Assembly (NCBI RefSeq): GCF_007677725.1
Contig: NZ_VEDF01000003.1
Location: 186,001 to 250,000, forward strand
DNA length: 64,000 bases
Direction of reading: 5' to 3'
Source: Pseudomonas sp. URMO17WK12:I11
Lineage (GTDB): Bacteria > Pseudomonadota > Gammaproteobacteria > Pseudomonadales > Pseudomonadaceae
In this document: positions 60,509 through 64,000 of the stretch, piece by piece
How the letters are laid out: each line of letters opens with the position of its first letter
Numbering within the stretch: the stretch's first letter is position 1
Program-made: the position numbers and the translations under genes
Notes under the pieces: model-generated
The model's input: the letters and a program-made list of their open reading frames with translations, nothing else
Databases searched by the model: none
Told to the model about the DNA's origin: nothing

Positions 60509-61403
60509 GCGCTGCCGCCAGCTCGCGGCGGGCATGCTGCTGCTCGCGCTGGGCGGGTGCAGCAGCTTGTTGTTCTACCCCGAGCCCGGCCAGGCCTTCA
60601 CCCCTGAGCGGGCCAAGCTGGCGTACCGCGACGTCACCCTGACCACCAGCGATGGGGTACGTTTGCATGGCTGGTGGCTGCCGGCCAAAGCCGGCGTCGC
60701 GGTCAAGGGCACGGTGCTGCACCTGCACGGCAATGGCGGCAACTTGCCGGGCCACCTGGGCGGCAGCTACTGGTTGCCTGAGCAGGGCTATCAGGTGCTG
60801 ATGATCGACTACCGCGGCTACGGGCTGTCGCAGGGCAAGCCGCGCTTGCCGCAGGTCTACCAGGACATCGCGGCCGCCATGAGCTGGCTGGAGCAGGCAC
60901 CGCAGGTGAAAGGCAAGCCCCTGGTCTTGCTCGGGCAAAGCCTGGGCGGCGCCATGGCCATCCATTACCTGGCGCAGCACCCCGAGCAACGCCAGCGCTT
61001 CGCCGCCCTGGTGTTCGACGGCGTGCCGGCCAGCTATCGGGCGGTGGGCCGTTATGCCCTGAGCACCTCGTGGATGACCTGGCCGCTGCAGGTGCCGCTG
61101 TCCTGGCTGGTGCCGGACGGCGACAGTGCGATCCGCTCGATCGAGCAGCTGAGCAGCCCCCCGAAACTGTTCTTCCACAGCATCGACGACGACCTGGTGC
61201 CGATGCAAAGCGCTATCACCCTGTATCAGCACGCGCCACCTCCACGTGTGCTGCAACTGACCCGCGGCGGCCACGTGCAGACTTTCGCCGATCCGCTATG
61301 GCGGCAGGTGATGCTGCGTTTTCTCGATGACCCCAGCCACTTCAACGGCCTGCGGCGGCTCGCCGAAGTGCCCAACTACCCCGATGAGAACAACGCGCAA
61401 TGA
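60480..61403 (+). CDS. Alpha/beta hydrolase, lipoprotein-like
   Basis: 307 residues from TTG 60480, overlapping the previous gene. A basic N-terminus, a hydrophobic stretch and LALGGCSS give a lipobox at about Cys27, so probably membrane anchored. The hydrolase nucleophile elbow is LLGQSLGGAMA, the oxyanion HGNGGN segment is in LHLHGNGGNLPG, and the catalytic Asp/His are likely in SIDDDLVP and RGGHVQTF. Substrate unknown; of the BEM46/FrsA-like branch. TTG is inferred because the downstream ATG (60534) would remove the signal peptide's basic part. Confidence 0.85.
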   Translation: MKPTTRIFSKRCRQLAAGMLLLALGGCSSLLFYPEPGQAFTPERAKLAYRDVTLTTSDGVRLHGWWLPAKAGVAVKGTVLHLHGNGGNLPGHLGGSYWLPEQGYQVLMIDYRGYGLSQGKPRLPQVYQDIAAAMSWLEQAPQVKGKPLVLLGQSLGGAMAIHYLAQHPEQRQRFAALVFDGVPASYRAVGRYALSTSWMTWPLQVPLSWLVPDGDSAIRSIEQLSSPPKLFFHSIDDDLVPMQSAITLYQHAPPPRVLQLTRGGHVQTFADPLWRQVMLRFLDDPSHFNGLRRLAEVPNYPDENNAQ

Positions 61404-61726
61404 GTGACGAACGCAATGCCATCCCTCTGATCCTGACCGGTGTTGGCAGCATCGTCGTGACGGTGGGGGCCCTCTGGTACTACGGCTACCTGCATTTCGC
61501 CAAGCCCGAGGATGCGCTGCTGTTGCAGGACTTCACCATGCTCAAGACCATTCCCGGCGAGGATTACAAGGTGTCGCTCGACCCGGCGGCGCAGGTGGCC
61601 CAGTGCGTGGACGGCGTTCTGGTGTTGTTCGATACCCAGCAAAAAGGCCTGACCGGTGTGCTGGTGGATGGGCGCAAGCGGGCGGTGCGCTGCATGGGCC
61701 AGGAAACCCCCCAGCAAAGCCAATGA
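61400..61726 (+). CDS. Small membrane-associated protein of unknown function
   Basis: 108 residues overlapping the hydrolase stop by 4 bp (ATGA). One hydrophobic segment near the N-terminus (IPLILTGVGSIVVTVGALWYYGY) and a hydrophilic C-terminal part with two Cys (VAQCVDGVL and AVRCMGQE). Probably a single-span protein. Function unknown; coupled to the hydrolase. Confidence 0.78.
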   Translation: MSDERNAIPLILTGVGSIVVTVGALWYYGYLHFAKPEDALLLQDFTMLKTIPGEDYKVSLDPAAQVAQCVDGVLVLFDTQQKGLTGVLVDGRKRAVRCMGQETPQQSQ

Positions 61727-61749
61727 GCTGAAGCGCTTGGCAGCAGACG

Positions 61750-61777
61750 AAAAAAACCCCGCGTTTTCGCGGGGTTC
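61750..61777 (-). terminator. Terminator of the lptF operon (bidirectional)
   Basis: On the minus strand GAACCCCGCG, AAAA loop, CGCGGGGTT followed by a run of T; stem of 9 bp. It follows lptF, and the plus-strand operon ends 24 bp before it. Confidence 0.85.
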
Positions 61778-61798
61778 TCGTTCAGCGAACCGGGTGTG

Positions 61799-62593
61799 TT
61801 ACTTGCCCTGGCTCGAACGCGGTGCCACTGGCTGGTTGTCGTTGGAGATGGTCACTTCCACGCGACGGTTCTGGGCACGGCCCGAATTGCTGCCGTTATC
61901 AGCCACCGGATACTCTTTGCCGTAGCCTTGAGCGACAATGCGCGCTGGGTCGACACCGGCACGTACCAGGGCCATGCGCACGCTGTTGGCACGGCGCTCG
62001 GACAAGCTCTGGTTGTAGCTGGCCGAACCGACGCTGTCGGTGTAACCCTCGACGATCACCTTACGCTCAGGGTTTTCCTGGAGGAACTGAGCCAGCTTGG
62101 TGATGTTCGGGTAAGCGTTGCTCTTGAGCTCGGCCTTGTTGAAGTCGAACAGCACGTCGCCGAAGGTCACCAGGGTACCGCGGTCAGTCTGTTTGGCGTT
62201 CAGGCTGTCCTGCAGCTTGGCGATCTGGGCGTCACGGGCGTCCAGCTTGGCCTGAGCGCGCTGTGCTGCGGCGTTCTTCAGCTCGTTCTCGGCCGAGCGC
62301 AGGGCGATGGTCTGCTTGGCCACTTCGACGCGCTGGTTGGTCAGGTAAGCCAGCTGATCGACTTTGTCCGAGTCATCGCGGTCCATGTAGGCTTTGTCGG
62401 CCTTGTTCAGCCAGTCCTGGGCGTCCTTGGTTTCAAGGGCAGCCACTTTGCTGGCCTGCGGATCGCTTTGCAGTGCCGAGAAGTTGGTACGGGCCGACTC
62501 CAGGTTAGGGTTCGGGTCGTGCGAGCAAGCAGCGAGACCGACGCTCAGGGCCAGCAGGGCGGGAATCATGACGTAATTGCGCATAGTGTTCAT
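61799..62593 (-). CDS. lptF: OmpA-family lipoprotein LptF (DUF4398 plus OmpA domain)
   Basis: 264 residues with a lipobox LAAC (Cys23). A coiled-coil/DUF4398 region (residues about 30-115, VAALETKDAQDWLNKADKAY) is followed by a C-terminal OmpA-like peptidoglycan-binding domain (GDVLFDFNKAEL, VEGYTDSVGSASYNQ, GYGKEYPVADN). In P. aeruginosa the homologue (PA3692) is AlgU-regulated and affects stress survival. It forms an operon with the DUF4398 lipoprotein gene upstream, with 40 bp between. Confidence 0.93.
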   Translation of the reverse strand: MNTMRNYVMIPALLALSVGLAACSHDPNPNLESARTNFSALQSDPQASKVAALETKDAQDWLNKADKAYMDRDDSDKVDQLAYLTNQRVEVAKQTIALRSAENELKNAAAQRAQAKLDARDAQIAKLQDSLNAKQTDRGTLVTFGDVLFDFNKAELKSNAYPNITKLAQFLQENPERKVIVEGYTDSVGSASYNQSLSERRANSVRMALVRAGVDPARIVAQGYGKEYPVADNGSNSGRAQNRRVEVTISNDNQPVAPRSSQGK

Positions 62594-62632
62594 CCTTTGA
62601 TCGATAACGAAGGCTTGACGGCGAGGCGGCGC

Positions 62633-63046
62633 TTACTGGGCGCTGCGCAGGCCTTCCTGACGTACGTCCTGAACGCCTTGGCGGGCATCCTGTACGGCCT
62701 TCTGGGCCTTGGCCGCCTGGGCTTTGCGTTCGGCGACGCGGGCATCCCACTCGGCTTGTTCGGCCAGTCGCTTGGCTTCGTCATACTTCTTGTCGTGCAT
62801 GGCGATTTCAGCTTGCTTGAACTTGTCCTGCGCAGCTTTCATTTCCACGGCAGCGAACTCGGTACCACCGGCGCTGACGGCGGAGTTCACCGCAGACTGG
62901 GTCACAGCGTACTGCTCGGTGGGCGGGTTGCCCGCACAGCCGGCCAGAACCAGGCTACTGCCCAGGGCCAGCGCGGCCAGCTTGATCCCGCGCAGGTGGG
63001 TGGATGAGAGTTTCGAAGTGCGGGTCTTCATGGTGGTCAGCTCCAT
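62633..63046 (-). CDS. DUF4398 lipoprotein
   Basis: 137 residues. ATG 63046 has AGGAG eight bases upstream; ATG 63031 (GGAG nine bases upstream) is also possible. Lipobox LVLAGC. The mature part is a helical, Ala/Lys/Glu-rich DUF4398 domain (FAAVEMKAAQDKFKQAEIAM, YDEAKRLAEQAEWDARVAERK). Likely periplasmic, partner of LptF. Corresponds to PA3691 in gene order. Confidence 0.92.
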   Translation of the reverse strand: MELTTMKTRTSKLSSTHLRGIKLAALALGSSLVLAGCAGNPPTEQYAVTQSAVNSAVSAGGTEFAAVEMKAAQDKFKQAEIAMHDKKYDEAKRLAEQAEWDARVAERKAQAAKAQKAVQDARQGVQDVRQEGLRSAQ

Positions 63047-63168
63047 TGGATCACTCCTGATAACGACGATGTCCGTAGCAGTCCATCGCTTAATCCTGGC
63101 ATTGCCTGCGCTGGCGCTTGGGCTCCAACCTGGCAGGTGTGCTGGGTTTTAGCGTGATGGCTATTGGC

Positions 63169-63196
63169 TCGGACTTGAACGTTTTTTGAATAGTTC
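63169..63196 (-). promoter_or_regulatory. AlgU (sigma-22)-type promoter of the DUF4398-lptF operon
   Basis: On the minus strand the -35 GAACTA (63196-63191) and -10 TCCGA (63173-63169), with a 17-nt spacer. The AlgU consensus is GAACTT-N16/17-TCTGA; here there is one mismatch in each box. Start of the first gene lies about 120 bp downstream. It agrees with the known AlgU control of lptF in P. aeruginosa. Confidence 0.75.
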
Positions 63197-63320
63197 CGAA
63201 AAAAGTCGCTGAGCTGGCTATCTATTTCTGACTAACCGGTCAGCGGTTTTGCCCAGGAACTTCTGCGTATCAAGGCGGTATGCCGGACCCGTTGCAGGCC
63301 CGGCCAGTGGGGCTGGAAGA

Positions 63321-63665
63321 TCAGTTTTCGTGATCGCCGCCGGTGTTGCTCAGATCGTGCAGGTGGCGTCGCGACAGCGCCAGAAAGCGCGGCGTAGAGC
63401 CGATGTCCTCGAATAACGGATCACCTTCTTCGTCAGTGGCGATGACTCTCTGGCCTTGCACATACGGGAAACTGGCCTCCAGCTCTTCCAGGGCGGCGGC
63501 TACCAGTTCGCCGAGCAGCTCCTCGGCCGTGCGCTTGGGGTACATGTCGATCAAGGCGGCCAGGCGCGCTTCGGACTCCAGGTCCAGATGCAAGGTATGG
63601 CCGGTGCGGCTCAGGGTGCCGGCGGCGTTTTGTTCCCAGTGCTGGGCGAGTTCGCGGATTTTCAT
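63321..63665 (-). CDS. Small conserved Pseudomonas protein, sometimes labelled pilin assembly
   Basis: 114 residues from ATG 63665, AGAGG upstream. Helical (MKIRELAQHWEQNA; LAALIDMYPKRTAEELLGEL; LEELEASFPYVQG) with an acidic tail segment VIATDEEGDPLFEDIGSTPR. Homologues are sometimes called type 1 pili tip or pilin assembly protein, but I see nothing in the sequence supporting that. Function unknown. Divergent from ppc across 168 bp. Confidence 0.8.
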   Translation of the reverse strand: MKIRELAQHWEQNAAGTLSRTGHTLHLDLESEARLAALIDMYPKRTAEELLGELVAAALEELEASFPYVQGQRVIATDEEGDPLFEDIGSTPRFLALSRRHLHDLSNTGGDHEN

Positions 63666-63833
63666 GATGACCTCTGTCAACGCCTCGGTAGGCTGCATTG
63701 CATCGGACTGCGCTGGGTTGATTTTAGTTTGCTTTGCACACGGTGGCTTGCCAGCGCGCCTTGCCTGTGGGCACTCTTGGGCCAGTGAGGTTTCCTGGTG
63801 GAGCGCGGCGCAGCCGCGCCGAAGAGAGGGCCA

Positions 63834-64000
63834 ATGGCTGATATCGATGTGCGCTTGCGTGAAGATGTTCATGTATTGGGTGAGTTGCTGGGCGATACCA
63901 TTCGCGAGCAATACGCCGAAGCGTTCCTGCAGAAGATCGAGGACATCCGCCACAGCGCCAAGGCCGACCGCCGTGGCCCCGGCGAAAAACTCAGCTCGAC
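63834..64000 (+). CDS. ppc: Phosphoenolpyruvate carboxylase (N-terminal 55 codons)
   Basis: Reads [20 protein letters not shown], then [19 protein letters not shown], the characteristic PEPC N-terminus, running off the right edge of the window. Replenishes oxaloacetate by carboxylating PEP. GAGAGGG precedes the ATG. Gene order relative to lysS matches P. aeruginosa ppc. Only the first tenth of about 880 residues is present. Confidence 0.93.
   Translation, partial: MADIDVRLREDVHVLGELLGDTIREQYAEAFLQKIEDIRHSAKADRRGPGEKLSS

Overview
The window is a chromosomal segment of a fluorescent Pseudomonas, most likely of the P. putida group. Reasons: high GC with strong G/C third-position bias; housekeeping gene order that follows, from memory, the P. 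aeruginosa PA3764 (mltF) to PA3687 (ppc) stretch in the same sense; Pseudomonas-specific families (DUF3509, the LptF/DUF4398 pair); and intergenic AGCTTGCAGC-type and REP-like repeats. No rRNA, tRNA, IS element, prophage or CRISPR array was seen.

Layout. 1-5.8 kb: mltF (cut by the left edge, minus strand), purL and a small NIF3/YqfO-like gene. 5.8-16.4 kb is the accessory block, all on the minus strand: a two-gene module of an unknown protein plus a HET-C domain protein (translationally coupled, TAATG), a Tat-exported PhoX-type phosphatase, and a two-partner secretion pair (TpsB transporter, 1508-residue TpsA exoprotein). 16.6-24.6 kb: L,D-transpeptidase, two Nudix hydrolases, gamma carbonic anhydrase, DUF1289, a VUT transporter, purT, an MFS transporter, a CNNM/CBS protein and a CcsA-like protein. 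24.8-28.5 kb: ffh and the translation operon rpsP-rimM-trmD-rplS, closed by a good intrinsic terminator. 28.5-34.7 kb: thioesterase, xerD, dsbC, hom, thrC, a receiver-like protein and DUF3509. 35-40 kb: CoA-transferase, yaeQ, recJ and an old-yellow-enzyme homologue.

40.1-45.6 kb is a minus-strand operon with the gene order of E. coli ydcSTUVW (binding protein, ATPase, two permeases, aminobutyraldehyde dehydrogenase), which suggests polyamine/putrescine import coupled to oxidation. After a TerB/DUF533 gene comes a complete wspABCDEF-wspR surface-sensing chemosensory operon (46.5-54.9 kb), whose output is a GGEEF diguanylate cyclase with its RxxD inhibitory site intact. 55-57.8 kb: prfB with the programmed +1 frameshift, then lysS with a terminator. 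57.9-64 kb: TetR regulator, lipoprotein, QEGLA-family metallopeptidase-like protein, alpha/beta hydrolase, small membrane protein, then on the minus strand the DUF4398-lptF envelope operon with an AlgU-type promoter, a small hypothetical gene, and the first 55 codons of ppc.

Least ordinary parts: the HET-C module, the TPS exoprotein with no recognisable toxin tail, the inverted heptamer repeats at three gene ends (one supplies the stop codon of hom), a strong G-quadruplex motif upstream of the MFS gene, a 27-bp near-perfect palindrome upstream of ffh, and the AlgU-like promoter.
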